A DNA stretch of 64,000 nt. It comes from Bacteroides_D sp963543925 (GTDB taxonomy: Bacteria > Bacteroidota > Bacteroidia > Bacteroidales > CAJPTX01). How positions within the stretch are numbered: position 1 is the first letter of the stretch; every line of letters begins with the position of its first letter. Positions 26,238 to 36,085 of the stretch are shown in pieces. The notes beneath the pieces were generated by a model that made no database searches, was not told where the DNA came from, and saw only the letters and a list, made by a program, of their open reading frames with translations. The stretch spans positions 8,567 to 72,566 of the forward strand of contig CAUUCP010000005.1 of the NCBI GenBank assembly GCA_963543925.1, in the 5' to 3' direction. The translations under genes were made by a program, and so were the position numbers.

Positions 26238-27887
26238 TTACTGACATTCCCCACCGTGCCCGTCTAGCGCGAGCACCTCCTCCTTCCACTCTCCGATATT
26301 ACGCGCTTTCTCATCAAAACTCACCCCGACGAGGTGGACGGGACGACCCTCGGCACGAACCGTATGGAAATACTCCCGATCCTTTATCTGGTCAATGGCG
26401 TCCTGTGCCGAACCCTGTGTATTGACCTTAAACTCGAAGATGTAGACGTGCTGGCGCGTGGTGACTAGCATATCGATGCGCCCCGTGGCACAGACCACCT
26501 CCGCTTGCGCATGGATGCCCAACAGACGGAAAACGGCATAGAGCACCGATTGGTAATACTGTTCGCGCAACGGACGTCCCTGCTCGCCGCTGGGAATGTT
26601 GCCATAGATGATCCCTGCGAGGATTGCGGAAATATGCTTCATTGCGCCTGCAATATCGCCACTTTGAAGAGTCCTATAGAGCTTCAGCACCGTAGCCCTG
26701 ACGTCGTCGCGTCGGATGTTTACGTAAAGGGGCAAGAGTTCTTGCAGGAATCCGAAACGAACCTCCTCGTTCGGATAGCCCAGTTGGTAAATCTGCTCCT
26801 CAGATAGGTACTTCTGAATCGTCAGGTAGCCCGACTGGAAAAGGAGCGGGATCACCGAGTCTTCGTCATTGTAACGAAAGTCTTGGAGCGAACCTTCGTC
26901 CAGTAACAGTTCCTCCTCCAAATCGGGCATAAAGATCTGCGTCCTTCTGAGGTAATTCACAAGATAGGAGGGCGTCGCATTCTCGAACCAGTAGTATTTA
27001 TACTTGCTCGTCGCCAATACTTTAAGGAGACTGTACGGGTTATATACCTGCACTCCCTCCTCAGCAAAACAATAGCCGTCATACTCCTTTTTGAGCCGTG
27101 CGCGCGTCTCCTCGATGCTACTATTATACTGCTTAGCTAGCTTCTCTATTTCGGGAGAGAGGTTGGCGGTGAGCTCTTCCTCGGTAAACCCACAAATCGC
27201 GTCATACTCATCGAGTAGGGTGATGTCTATCAGGTTATTCACTCCACTGAAAAGCGTCGTCTTACTAAACTTGGTAATCCCCGTCAGAAAGGCGAACCGG
27301 ATGTATTCGTCGCACTGCTTTATTACCTCATAAAAGGCCTTGAGGAGCGAACGGTTGGCGTTATTTAACACCTCGTCGTCTACGGTTTCCAAAAGCGGCT
27401 TGTCATATTCATCGATGAGGATGACCACTTGCTTTTGGGTGGTCTGATAAATCATTCGGATCAGATAGATGAAGCGGTCATCAGGCGCATCGTATCTTTT
27501 CTTTATATCGAACTGCGCCTCTAGGAAATCTAATTGTAATGACAACCGTTCATGCAATGGCTTACCTGTGAGATAGTCCTTTGCATTAAAATCAAAATAA
27601 AGCACGGGGGATGCCTCCCATGGTGTGCGATTCCGATTGCGCGCAATCTCCTCCTCGTGTGCTGCGATATAGAGTCCTTGGAAGAGCTCTTTCTTCCCCT
27701 CGAAGTACGCTTTTAGTGTAGAAAGGAACAAGCTTTTTCCGAAACGGTGCGGACGGCTGAGGAAAAAGATGCGTCCGAGTGAAAAGAGTTTTTCGATATA
27801 CTGCGTCTTATCGACATAGAGATCCCCATCTCTACGCAACTGTTTGAAGCTTTGTGTACTGATGGGCAAGCGGCATGGATAGTTCAT
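26238..27887 (-). CDS. AAA-ATPase-like / PD-(D/E)XK nuclease-like protein (DUF1703 type)
   Basis: 549 residues from the ATG at 27887, which gives the family start (PCRLPISTQSFKQLRRDGDLYVDKTQYI). The N-terminal AAA-ATPase-like domain has a Walker A-like SRPHRFGKSLFLSTL near residue 40 and Walker B VVILIDEYDKPLLE near residue 155. The C-terminal ~110 residues carry a PD-(D/E)XK-type site: GRIDMLV...VYIFEFKVN. The family is abundant in Bacteroidota, often as many divergent copies per genome. Its role is unknown; links to mobile DNA or defence have been suggested. A near-consensus -7 box (TAccTTcG) lies about 25 bases ahead. The gene converges with sbcC. Confidence 0.85.
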   Translation of the reverse strand: MNYPCRLPISTQSFKQLRRDGDLYVDKTQYIEKLFSLGRIFFLSRPHRFGKSLFLSTLKAYFEGKKELFQGLYIAAHEEEIARNRNRTPWEASPVLYFDFNAKDYLTGKPLHERLSLQLDFLEAQFDIKKRYDAPDDRFIYLIRMIYQTTQKQVVILIDEYDKPLLETVDDEVLNNANRSLLKAFYEVIKQCDEYIRFAFLTGITKFSKTTLFSGVNNLIDITLLDEYDAICGFTEEELTANLSPEIEKLAKQYNSSIEETRARLKKEYDGYCFAEEGVQVYNPYSLLKVLATSKYKYYWFENATPSYLVNYLRRTQIFMPDLEEELLLDEGSLQDFRYNDEDSVIPLLFQSGYLTIQKYLSEEQIYQLGYPNEEVRFGFLQELLPLYVNIRRDDVRATVLKLYRTLQSGDIAGAMKHISAILAGIIYGNIPSGEQGRPLREQYYQSVLYAVFRLLGIHAQAEVVCATGRIDMLVTTRQHVYIFEFKVNTQGSAQDAIDQIKDREYFHTVRAEGRPVHLVGVSFDEKARNIGEWKEEVLALDGHGGECQ

Positions 27888-27975
27888 CTGCAATCTGTTT
27901 TCGTTACCACGAAGGTAATGAAAAGGAAATAAGCCCCTTGTGCGCTCAGTCCTTGCCCTATCAACCTCTGTGCGA

Positions 27976-28241
27976 TACTTTCCTAAACAGTGTCGCAGCA
28001 TCACAGCAACGGGAGAAAAACAGGCTTATACCGCTTTATATTTTCCTCAATTCCCTATCCCAAAACAAGCCATGCTCGGAGTACACCCATGCTACACGTA
28101 CGCTACACCGACTCTACACCGACTAAATTAGGTAAAATTACCTACTCCAAAATAGCCTATATTCTATACGTATTTCTTTATTCCAACACGCTATTTATTT
28201 AGTTTGTCGTGTAAAAATAGTGCTTTAGGATTCCCTAAAGT
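27976..28241 (-). repeat. MITE-like interspersed repeat, copy D, inverted and truncated
   Basis: In reverse orientation this matches copy C from the ctttagg palindrome through the TAGGTAA palindrome (28129-28144), the bricks (about 28088-28120), cttgtttt and tttttctcccgttgc to a decayed right end at 27976-27998. The ~80-base left module is missing at the 28241 side. The copy lies in the intergenic stretch between the AAA/PD-(D/E)XK gene and the DUF1573 gene. Confidence 0.8.
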
Positions 28242-28342
28242 CGCGATCGGCACTGCGGGGATAAAAAGCAGAAGGTGGACCAGTGGATCACGCTCTCCGT
28301 CGCGTTGCACACCTTGTATCAGAGAAAGAGTCTCTTTTTGTC

Positions 28343-28350
28343 TATTTTTG
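28343..28350 (+). promoter_or_regulatory. -7 box for the DUF1573 gene
   Basis: TAttTTTG lies 18 bases before the ATG at 28368. A TTG at 28314-28316 is a poor -33 candidate because its spacing is longer than usual. Confidence 0.45.
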
Positions 28351-28367
28351 TGGTGCGGCAATATGAG

Positions 28368-29432
28368 ATGGAAATGAAAACAATCGCATCGCTCTTGTAT
28401 TTTTGCCTCCTCGCACTCTTCTCTTTTGCACAGGGAGGCTACTTGGTATTCAACTCTATAGAGCACCAGTTTGGTGATGTCCCAGAGGACGGGGGAGAGA
28501 TTCAGCATGTCTTTGAGTTTACCAACAAGGGGACTGCTCCCGTGATCATCTATTCCGTGGCAACCTCCTGCGGATGTACGGCCACCGAGTGGAGTCGGGA
28601 ACCCATCCTCCCCGGTAAAAAGGGAAATGTGCGGGCTATTTTTCAACCTTCGGGACGACCCTATAGCTTCTCCAAGACCCTGACCGTCCACACCAATGCA
28701 CAGCCAGAGAAACAGGTCCTCACCATTCGTGGCTTTGTCATACCACAGAATGCCTCCAAAGAGGAACTCTATCCCCAACGCTTGGGGGCTGTCTCCTTAC
28801 GAACCTATTACCAACTATTGGGCAATGTCTCGCACCTAGAGAAACAGAAAATAGAGATCCCCGTCTTTAATAGTTCCGATAAACCGCAGCAGGTGACCTT
28901 ATCACCACTCCCGGTCGCTCTTTCTGGGAAAACGAAACTCAAATTGAAGCCCGGAGAGATCAAACATTTTGAATTGGAGCTTAATCCTCAGAAATTAGAG
29001 GAGTGGGGACAGCAGTCCCTGGAAATTGTCTTCAAGTGTGGAGATGCGACCGGCAGATACTACATCCATCTCTCCCGAGTAGAGGATTTCTCCAAACTCT
29101 CACTCAAAGAGCGCGAAAAAGCTGCACGCCTCGAATTGTCTTCTACGCACTACACTTTCCCAAAGACCAAGACTGGCAACGTCGTCGAACAATCGATAGA
29201 GTTACGCAATGTGGGCGGTTCCCCGCTGATTGTCCGTAAGGTGATCACCAATAGTACACAAATCACCTATACGCTTGACAAGCAAGAGATCCCGGCAGGA
29301 GAAACCGGAATCCTCACCCTTCGTTTTGATACCAACGGATCGTATGGCGACCAATTGCGTCATATCCAGCTCGTGGTCAATGACCCGCACGAGACCATGC
29401 CCGCTATCCAGTGGGAAGGAACGTTAGAATAA
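28368..29432 (+). CDS. DUF1573-domain exported protein
   Basis: 354 residues from the ATG at 28368, with a signal peptide ending at SFAQ; a second in-frame ATG is two codons on. Residues ~25-130 form a DUF1573 Ig-like domain with the typical HQFGDVPEDGGEIQHVFEFTN and a CGCT pair. A second similar module sits at ~255-350 (THYTFPKTKTGNVVEQSIELRN...ILTLRFDTNG). Function is unknown, but the fold is used in envelope or surface proteins. It starts a dense run that continues with the ABC-2 exporter, whose ATG is only 15 bases after this stop. Confidence 0.8.
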   Translation: MEMKTIASLLYFCLLALFSFAQGGYLVFNSIEHQFGDVPEDGGEIQHVFEFTNKGTAPVIIYSVATSCGCTATEWSREPILPGKKGNVRAIFQPSGRPYSFSKTLTVHTNAQPEKQVLTIRGFVIPQNASKEELYPQRLGAVSLRTYYQLLGNVSHLEKQKIEIPVFNSSDKPQQVTLSPLPVALSGKTKLKLKPGEIKHFELELNPQKLEEWGQQSLEIVFKCGDATGRYYIHLSRVEDFSKLSLKEREKAARLELSSTHYTFPKTKTGNVVEQSIELRNVGGSPLIVRKVITNSTQITYTLDKQEIPAGETGILTLRFDTNGSYGDQLRHIQLVVNDPHETMPAIQWEGTLE

Positions 29433-29446
29433 CGCTCGACGATCGC

Positions 29447-30406
29447 ATGACTTTACTCCAAATCTCCGACGTACGGAAGAGTTTCGGCGCCTTCCAAGCC
29501 CTCAAGGGAGTCTCTTTCGATGTGCCAGAGGGAGCGATTTATGGACTCCTCGGTCCGAATGGAGCGGGAAAGACCACCCTCATCCGTTGCATTAACCAGA
29601 TTACGAACCCAGATAGTGGACAGATCCTTCTCGGGGGACGCCCCCTCAAAAGAGAAGATGTGCGACGCATAGGGTATCTCCCCGAGGAACGTGGGCTCTA
29701 CAAGAAGATGAAGGTCGGAGACCAAGCCCTCTACTTAGCACAGCTCAAAGGGATGTCCAAGCGAGACGCCATGCGTGCCCTCAAGTATTGGTTTGACAAG
29801 TTCGGGATCGCTGACTGGTGGCCCAAGAAGGTCGAGGAACTCTCCAAAGGTATGGCGCAAAAGGTGCAGTTCATCGTGACCGTCCTCCATGAGCCCAGGC
29901 TGCTCATCTTTGACGAACCCTTCAGCGGGTTCGACCCCATCAATGCCGACCTCCTCAAAAATGAAATCCTCGCCCTACGGGACAAGGGGGCTACCGTCCT
30001 CTTCTCTACCCACAATATGGACAGTGTCGAGCGCATATGCGACGCTATTACGCTGTTTAACAAGGGCAACAATGTGCTCACGGGCGAGGTTGCGCACATC
30101 CGAGAGCGTTTCTCTGCCGCTCGTTTCCGACTAGGGTATTATGGAGATAAAGCGGCTCTCGAACAAGCCTTGGGCGAAGCCTGGCGTCTGGAAGAACTCC
30201 CCGCCACAGACACCATCCAATGGATCAATCTAGAGTCTGAACAAAAGGATGTCAAGACCAATGAGCTCTTGCAGCACCTCCTACAGTACGTAGAGGTCAC
30301 CAATTTCTCTCGTGAGATTGCTACCATGAACGATATCTTTATCCGAGTTGTGAAAGAAAGTTCGCAACAAGAAGCCAATCTACGACAAGCCCCACAAGAA
30401 GCGTAA
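29447..30406 (+). CDS. ABC-2-type transporter, ATP-binding subunit (NatA-like)
   Basis: 319 residues from the ATG at 29447. Walker A is GPNGAGKTTLIR, the signature region is ELSKGMAQKVQ, and Walker B is RLLIFDEPFSGFDP, followed by the His switch in LFSTHNM. The C-terminal ~80 residues match the DUF4162 tail of NatA-like subunits. It powers the permease encoded 3 bases downstream. The substrate is unknown; NatAB exports sodium ions and other relatives export drugs or lipids. Confidence 0.9.
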   Translation: MTLLQISDVRKSFGAFQALKGVSFDVPEGAIYGLLGPNGAGKTTLIRCINQITNPDSGQILLGGRPLKREDVRRIGYLPEERGLYKKMKVGDQALYLAQLKGMSKRDAMRALKYWFDKFGIADWWPKKVEELSKGMAQKVQFIVTVLHEPRLLIFDEPFSGFDPINADLLKNEILALRDKGATVLFSTHNMDSVERICDAITLFNKGNNVLTGEVAHIRERFSAARFRLGYYGDKAALEQALGEAWRLEELPATDTIQWINLESEQKDVKTNELLQHLLQYVEVTNFSREIATMNDIFIRVVKESSQQEANLRQAPQEA

Positions 30407-30408
30407 CG

Positions 30409-31746
30409 ATGCATAATATCAGACTGATTATCCATCGCGAGGTCGCGATCCGACTCCGTAAGAAAAGCTTCCTCGTAGCCACATTCCTGGTGCCGCTCCT
30501 CTTTGCCGTGATGGCGATCTTACCCTCGCTCCTGATCATGCTCGACTCGGGCAAACATTACTCCATCGGGGTCGTAGACCATTCCCGGCATATTGCCGAC
30601 TCCCTCCGCTCGTCCAGCCACCTGACTTATATCCAAGAACGGGACTCGGTTCAGGATATCGCAGCTTACCTCACCGCCAAGGGATATAACGCCCTCTTGG
30701 TGATCGGGGCGAATCTCGTGGACAATACCAAGGATGCTACCTTGTACAGCCTTCGAACCTTGGCCATGGAAGCTACCGAGTATGTCGAACGAGAGTTACA
30801 ACGTATCGTGCGTGAGGAGCGTATCGCGGGCTTTCAAATAGAGGGCATAGAGCAAATCCTAAAGCGTGCGAATGTCAATGTCGATTGTCGAGCCGTGGTC
30901 TTGAACGAGGCGGGTGAAGAGTCCGAGACTAATTCGGGGATGGCACTCGCTATTAGCTATATACTTGGCGGACTGGTGTACGGTCTCATCGCAGCCTCTG
31001 GAGGCATGGTCATGACTGGCGTTATCGAAGAAAAGCATAACCGTATCGTAGAGGTCTTGGTTTCCAGTGTCCGTTCCTTCGACTTGATGATGGGAAAGAT
31101 CCTCGGCGTGGCTTCCGTCTTTCTTATCCAGATCGTGCTGTGGATCGTCGTGACCGTCCTATTGGTCAATATTGCCGCAGGGCTCTTTCACTTCGGTTCG
31201 GCGGTCGATGTGCAACAGGTAACCCAACACATGACCCAGAACGACCCCTCGGGAATGAGTTCCAAGCTCGTCGCTACATTCCAGTCTGCCCCACTCCAAG
31301 AGATCTTGAAGCCGCTGGAGAGCATACATTTTACCGAGCTCATTGCCGTCTTTCTCTTCTTCTTCTTCGGGGGGTATTTCCTCTATTCTGCCATGTACGC
31401 TGCCATCGGTTCGGCAGTAGAGGAAGCCTCGGATGCGCAGCAGTTGCTCATCCCCGTCACAGTCCCCTTGATTATCGGATTCTTGGTGCTGGTCACCATT
31501 GGGCGATCGCCAGATAGTGCGCTGGCGTTTTGGTTCTCTATGATCCCGTTTACCTCGCCTATGATTTTGCCTGCCCGCGTGGCATACGGTGTCGATACGT
31601 GGGAAATCCTCCTCTCGGGGGCTATCTTGTTGGTTACCTTTGTGGGGGTCACGTGGTTGGCGTCGCGCGTTTATCGCAATGGGATTTTGCAGTATGGAAA
31701 AAAGTTCGGGTGGAGGGATATATTGCAGTGGATGCGTCGCTCCTAA
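30409..31746 (+). CDS. ABC-2-type transporter permease (NatB-like)
   Basis: A 445-residue membrane protein. One membrane segment lies near residues 20-45 (FLVATFLVPLLFAVMAILPSLLIM), followed by a soluble loop of about 125 residues. Several segments then lie between ~175 and 430, with AISYILGGLVYGLIAASGGMVMTGVIEEKHNRIVEVLVSS, the typical ABC-2 coupling motif. It forms the pore for the preceding ATPase. The start ATG follows the previous stop by 2 bases, which points to translational coupling. Confidence 0.9.
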   Translation: MHNIRLIIHREVAIRLRKKSFLVATFLVPLLFAVMAILPSLLIMLDSGKHYSIGVVDHSRHIADSLRSSSHLTYIQERDSVQDIAAYLTAKGYNALLVIGANLVDNTKDATLYSLRTLAMEATEYVERELQRIVREERIAGFQIEGIEQILKRANVNVDCRAVVLNEAGEESETNSGMALAISYILGGLVYGLIAASGGMVMTGVIEEKHNRIVEVLVSSVRSFDLMMGKILGVASVFLIQIVLWIVVTVLLVNIAAGLFHFGSAVDVQQVTQHMTQNDPSGMSSKLVATFQSAPLQEILKPLESIHFTELIAVFLFFFFGGYFLYSAMYAAIGSAVEEASDAQQLLIPVTVPLIIGFLVLVTIGRSPDSALAFWFSMIPFTSPMILPARVAYGVDTWEILLSGAILLVTFVGVTWLASRVYRNGILQYGKKFGWRDILQWMRRS

Positions 31747-31798
31747 CTCCTAGACGATGCCTTTGTTTTAGATGAGAACGGTTGTAAGAAAGAACGGA

Positions 31799-34120
31799 AT
31801 GAAGCGTTTATTGCTCCTCGTCCTCTGTGTAGGTTTGTTTACCGCACTCTACGCACAGACGGCGCACACGGTGACGGGGCTCGTCGTCGATGACCAAGGG
31901 GAAGCTGCAGCCTATTGCGATGTCGTAGCACTGCGGGAAGATAGCACCGTCTGTGTCGCAACAGTTACCGATCCAGAGGGGCGCTTTACCCTTCCCCTAT
32001 CCACAGATACCCGCTGGGTTGCTTTCCGTTATGTGGGCTACAAAGAGGTCTACTTTCACTCCGAGGAAATCCCTCAAAAGATCGTCCTGACTCCGGAACA
32101 GATCGAGCTTGACGACGTGGTCGTACGTGCTCAGCGCCCCAAGGTAGAGATGAAAAACGGGGTCTTGGAAATGGGGGTACAGGGCACCTCGCTTGTCCAC
32201 AAACCCTCGATCTATAAAGTCATCGGCGCATTACCCGGCGTGCAACTCAAGAAAGAGAGCCAGCTGTCGCTACTAGGAGGTGGAAAATATCTCATCTATG
32301 TCGACGGGCGGAAGCTACAGGACGAGACCGAGTTGGTCACGATGGATGTAAAGAACCTACGGTCGATAAGTATAGACCCCTCCCCTGGCGTGCGCTACGG
32401 GAGTGAGGTCAAGGCGGTGATCAGAATCCGAACCTTGACTCCCCTACCCGGCTTGGGGGTGACCCTCTCCTCGCAGGTGCGCAGAGGCTACTTGTGGTGC
32501 ACCAATCAAGACCTGAAGGTCGGATATTCCCGAGGGATGGTCTACTACTATACCGCTTTTTCCTACGACTACAGCGCCAAAAAGATGGAAAAGAGTATCG
32601 ATGTCGATTTCCTTCGGAGTCAAGGAACCGCCCTTGCCGAACGATTAGAAACCACATCTTGGCAACGAGACTCCTCACATACAGGACTCCTCACCGCGGG
32701 GGTAGACCTTACGCCGACCGATAACTGCATCTTTGGGATAAGGTATGATGCCTATATCAACCCGTTGAATGGGACGAGCCAAGAACACTCCCTAGCATAC
32801 CAAGGAGAAAATTTGCACGATGACGTCACATCACACGGACGTATGACCAAACGCCCCTATGCCCACCATCTGGCTGCCTACAGCGACCTCTCTTTTGCCA
32901 AAAGATGGACCCTCTCCCTCGCTGGCGACTATTATACAAAGCGTCTGGAGGATACACAAGACGCGAAGGAACGCAGCGATATCTACAATACTACAAAATT
33001 ATACCCCACACGTAACCGAGCTGCGTATGACCTCTTCCAGCTTACCCCCGTGCTCGCCTATAGGTTCTCTAACCAGTTCCGTTCCGAGCTTGGCGCGGAG
33101 GTCGCCAGTATTCGTGGAAAGGGAGACCAGATCGAAGGGTTACCCGAAGTCAAAACAACAGATTATACCAATTCCGAGACAAGCTACGCCATCTTTCTCT
33201 CGAATACCTTTCCCATCGGGAGCTGGTATGCCAAGCTCGGGGTGCGTTACGAATATTTGCGTAGCGAGCTGATGGATAAGATCGCACCAGCTGCATCCCT
33301 CCTACGCAACTACTCCGACCTCTTTTACTCAGCCTCCCTCTCGGGAAAGATTGGGACCACAAACCATAGTCTACAGCTCGCCTCGTCGACACAACGCCCC
33401 TCATTGCAACAGCTCAATGGATATTCCTATCACTCCAGCTCTTACCTCATTCAGCAGGGAAATCCGAGGTTGATACCCCAAAAGGATGTGACTCTCAGCT
33501 ATACTTTCGTCTGGCAGCCCCTCTATTGGCAAACCTCCTACACGTACAGCAGAGACCTTATCGCCTCCGACTTTCGCGTCAATCCAGACCTGAAGAATGC
33601 GTATATCATTTCGAATACCAATTTCAAGTCGGGTCATAATCTCCAAACCGTCCTCGGTGCCGACTTTGAGTTCGGATTTTACTCCCTCGGGCTACAAGGA
33701 GCTTTTGGTATACAGAAGGTCGACACCAGACGGGAAAAGGGATATGTCCGACAGTTACCCCTCTATATGGGAAAGATGACCCATACGTTTAACTTGCCGT
33801 GGGCGATGTCTGCCGAGCTCGAGTACCAGTACATTAGTCCCACTACGGAACAGTTGTATGAGATTACAGAGACCCACGACCTCTCCTTTTACCTCTCCAA
33901 GAGCTTTTGGAATGAAAAACTGAGCCTCTCCCTCTACTTCAATGACATCCTCGAGTACGAAGGGAATGATATAAAGACTACACTCAATGGGCTCAGGGTG
34001 CATCTAGAAGATCTAGTACCCGATACGCGCTATATCTCCCTCCGCTTACGATGGAACTTCCAGTCCCTGAAGAAGGATAGGAGTAAGAACGCGGCAAAAC
34101 AGAACATCAATCGTTTATAA
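31799..34120 (+). CDS. Outer-membrane beta-barrel protein with carboxypeptidase-like domain (TonB-receptor-like)
   Basis: 773 residues from the ATG at 31799, which gives the best signal peptide (MKRLLLLVLCVGLFTALYAQ). Residues ~22-105 form a CarboxypepD_reg domain (VTGLVVDDQGEAAAYCDVVAL). A plug-like part has VYKVIGALPGVQLKKE..., LIYVDGRKL. The rest is beta-barrel with the layout of the Bacteroidota outer-membrane barrel family (PF14905 type). Unlike typical TonB receptors it ends in a short basic tail (SLKKDRSKNAAKQNINRL), so the barrel may close just before it. The substrate is unknown. It follows the ABC-2 genes by about 50 bases. Confidence 0.8.
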   Translation: MKRLLLLVLCVGLFTALYAQTAHTVTGLVVDDQGEAAAYCDVVALREDSTVCVATVTDPEGRFTLPLSTDTRWVAFRYVGYKEVYFHSEEIPQKIVLTPEQIELDDVVVRAQRPKVEMKNGVLEMGVQGTSLVHKPSIYKVIGALPGVQLKKESQLSLLGGGKYLIYVDGRKLQDETELVTMDVKNLRSISIDPSPGVRYGSEVKAVIRIRTLTPLPGLGVTLSSQVRRGYLWCTNQDLKVGYSRGMVYYYTAFSYDYSAKKMEKSIDVDFLRSQGTALAERLETTSWQRDSSHTGLLTAGVDLTPTDNCIFGIRYDAYINPLNGTSQEHSLAYQGENLHDDVTSHGRMTKRPYAHHLAAYSDLSFAKRWTLSLAGDYYTKRLEDTQDAKERSDIYNTTKLYPTRNRAAYDLFQLTPVLAYRFSNQFRSELGAEVASIRGKGDQIEGLPEVKTTDYTNSETSYAIFLSNTFPIGSWYAKLGVRYEYLRSELMDKIAPAASLLRNYSDLFYSASLSGKIGTTNHSLQLASSTQRPSLQQLNGYSYHSSSYLIQQGNPRLIPQKDVTLSYTFVWQPLYWQTSYTYSRDLIASDFRVNPDLKNAYIISNTNFKSGHNLQTVLGADFEFGFYSLGLQGAFGIQKVDTRREKGYVRQLPLYMGKMTHTFNLPWAMSAELEYQYISPTTEQLYEITETHDLSFYLSKSFWNEKLSLSLYFNDILEYEGNDIKTTLNGLRVHLEDLVPDTRYISLRLRWNFQSLKKDRSKNAAKQNINRL

Positions 34121-34129
34121 GTTAAGACG

Positions 34130-34960
34130 ATGGAATATACACCCCAGTGGGACGCCATTATCACCCTTGCTTTACAAGAAGATATCGGGAGTTCTGATGT
34201 GGCAACGCAAGCCCTGATCCGCCCGCAGGCTATGATCTCTGCTCGTTGGATTGCCAAGGCAGAGGGCGTCTTGTCGGGGTTGCCCGTGGCGCTACGAGTA
34301 TTCCAAACCCTAGACCCGAGGGTCGAGATGGAAACGACATTCCATGCTGGCGATCGCGTCGTGACAGGGGATGTGATTGCGACTTTCCATGGGGACTATC
34401 AAGCGCTCCTGACGGGCGAGCGTACGGCACTGAACTTTGTACAGCGTATGTCGGGCATAGCCACTGCGACCCGTGCTTTTGTCGATGCGATAGGTGACCT
34501 ACCGACCCGTCTCCTCGATACCCGCAAGACTCTCCCCGGACACCGGGTTTTGGACAAACAGGCGGTCAGAGACGGAGGGGGAAAGAATCACCGCATGGGG
34601 CTCTACGATCTGGCGATGATTAAGGATAATCACATCGTCGCAGCAGGCGGAATACGCGCTGCCGTCCAGGCGGTAAGAGCCGCTATCCCTGCGTATCTGA
34701 ACGTTGAGGTAGAAACCTCGTCACTCGAGGAGGTCAAGGAAGCTCTTGATGCTCATGCCGATATCATCATGCTAGACAACATGTCCTTAGAGATGATGCG
34801 AGAGGCCGTGACCTTCATCCAACACCGTGCCTTGACAGAGGCATCGGGCAATGTGACCCTTCAGCGTGTACGTGCCATAGCAGAGACTGGGGTAGACTTT
34901 GTCAGCACGGGCGCCATTACCCACAGCGTCAAGGCTTTGGATATTAGTATGAAGTTTTAA
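34130..34960 (+). CDS. nadC: Quinolinate phosphoribosyltransferase (decarboxylating)
   Basis: A 276-residue NadC of normal length. It has LTGERTALNFVQRMSGIAT, LLDTRKTLPGHRVLDKQAVRDGGGKNHRMGL with the substrate-binding arginines and histidines, MIKDNHI, NVEVETSSLEE, DIIMLDNMSLE and VSTGAITHSVKALDISMKF. It converts quinolinate and PRPP to nicotinate mononucleotide for NAD synthesis. nadA follows after about 50 bases. nadB is absent from the window. Confidence 0.95.
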   Translation: MEYTPQWDAIITLALQEDIGSSDVATQALIRPQAMISARWIAKAEGVLSGLPVALRVFQTLDPRVEMETTFHAGDRVVTGDVIATFHGDYQALLTGERTALNFVQRMSGIATATRAFVDAIGDLPTRLLDTRKTLPGHRVLDKQAVRDGGGKNHRMGLYDLAMIKDNHIVAAGGIRAAVQAVRAAIPAYLNVEVETSSLEEVKEALDAHADIIMLDNMSLEMMREAVTFIQHRALTEASGNVTLQRVRAIAETGVDFVSTGAITHSVKALDISMKF

Positions 34961-35011
34961 CCAAGAGCGTCGTTTAGCCTCCTCTTTAGGCACGCCCCAT
35001 ATATAGATGAG

Positions 35012-35980
35012 ATGACAACTCCTGTGATAGACCCAAAACAGATGACCGATCCGAAACAAAAGGCGCTCCGCGAGGAGCTGGCGGAGCTCCGTCGCACAAA
35101 ACGTGCTATCCTATTGGGGCATTACTATGCACTTCCCGAGGTACAGGATGTCTGCGACTATGTGGGAGACTCCCTAGGGCTATCCCGAGAGGCGGCAAAA
35201 GCCGATGCCGATATAATTGTCTTCTGCGGTGTCCATTTTATGGCGGAAACAGCATCTATCCTCGCGCAGGACAAGAAGGTCTTGTTACCTTGTGCCGAGG
35301 CGAGTTGTTCCCTAGCCAATGGGATTACGGGCCAGGAGCTCGCGGCTTGGAAGGCATCACACCCCGATCATTTTGTCGTCTCCTACGTCAACACTACTGC
35401 CGAGGTAAAGGCCTATACCGATTGTTGTTGTACGTCTGCCAATGCACTCCAAGTGGTACAGCACTATGCGGCTGGGCGGCGCATTATGTTTGTGCCAGAT
35501 CGAAACTTGGGGAGTTATATCCGCCTCACCACGGGTATTGACATGGATCTCTGGGACGGGGCTTGTCATGTCCATAACGAGTTCTCTACTGCACTCATCA
35601 AGGCGCGAATGGCGCAATACCCTGCTGCCCGTGTCCTAGTACACCCAGAAAGCGCAGGAGCCTCCGACGAACAGATTCGCAGAGCTCCGAGGGTCTTTAT
35701 TGCCTCCACTACAGGGATGATCAAAGAGGCGGCGCGCTGTCCTGAGTCCCAACTCTTGGTCGTTACCGAAGAAGGGGTTTTGCATAAAATGCACGAGGCT
35801 GCGCCGAACAAGGAATTGATCCTAGTCGCGCCTACTGCCCAGTGCGAACATATGAAACATGCCACGCTAGAGACGGTCGTAGACTCTCTTCGTACCGAGC
35901 GTACCGAGGTGCGTGTACCTGCCGAGCTGGCGAGTCGAGCGCGACTCGCAATAGATCGGATGTTAGAGATCGGAGGTTAG
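35012..35980 (+). CDS. nadA: Quinolinate synthase A ([4Fe-4S] enzyme)
   Basis: A 322-residue NadA. The three cluster-ligand cysteines are visible in PCAEASC, GACHVHNEF and APTAQCEHMKHATLE. Other motifs are ILLGHYYALPEVQD, GVHFMAETASIL, YVNTTAEVKAYTD, HPES and STTGM. It condenses iminoaspartate with dihydroxyacetone phosphate to make quinolinate, feeding nadC next door. The iminoaspartate source (NadB or an aspartate dehydrogenase) must lie elsewhere. Confidence 0.95.
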   Translation: MTTPVIDPKQMTDPKQKALREELAELRRTKRAILLGHYYALPEVQDVCDYVGDSLGLSREAAKADADIIVFCGVHFMAETASILAQDKKVLLPCAEASCSLANGITGQELAAWKASHPDHFVVSYVNTTAEVKAYTDCCCTSANALQVVQHYAAGRRIMFVPDRNLGSYIRLTTGIDMDLWDGACHVHNEFSTALIKARMAQYPAARVLVHPESAGASDEQIRRAPRVFIASTTGMIKEAARCPESQLLVVTEEGVLHKMHEAAPNKELILVAPTAQCEHMKHATLETVVDSLRTERTEVRVPAELASRARLAIDRMLEIGG

Positions 35981-36085
35981 CCCACAGTGGATTGGTAAAG
36001 GTATTGCTCAAAGTGCCCATTCGTACGGAGGAACAAGTACTTTTTCCTGAACAAGCGGTGTTGACTCACCGTAGCGAAAACAGGG

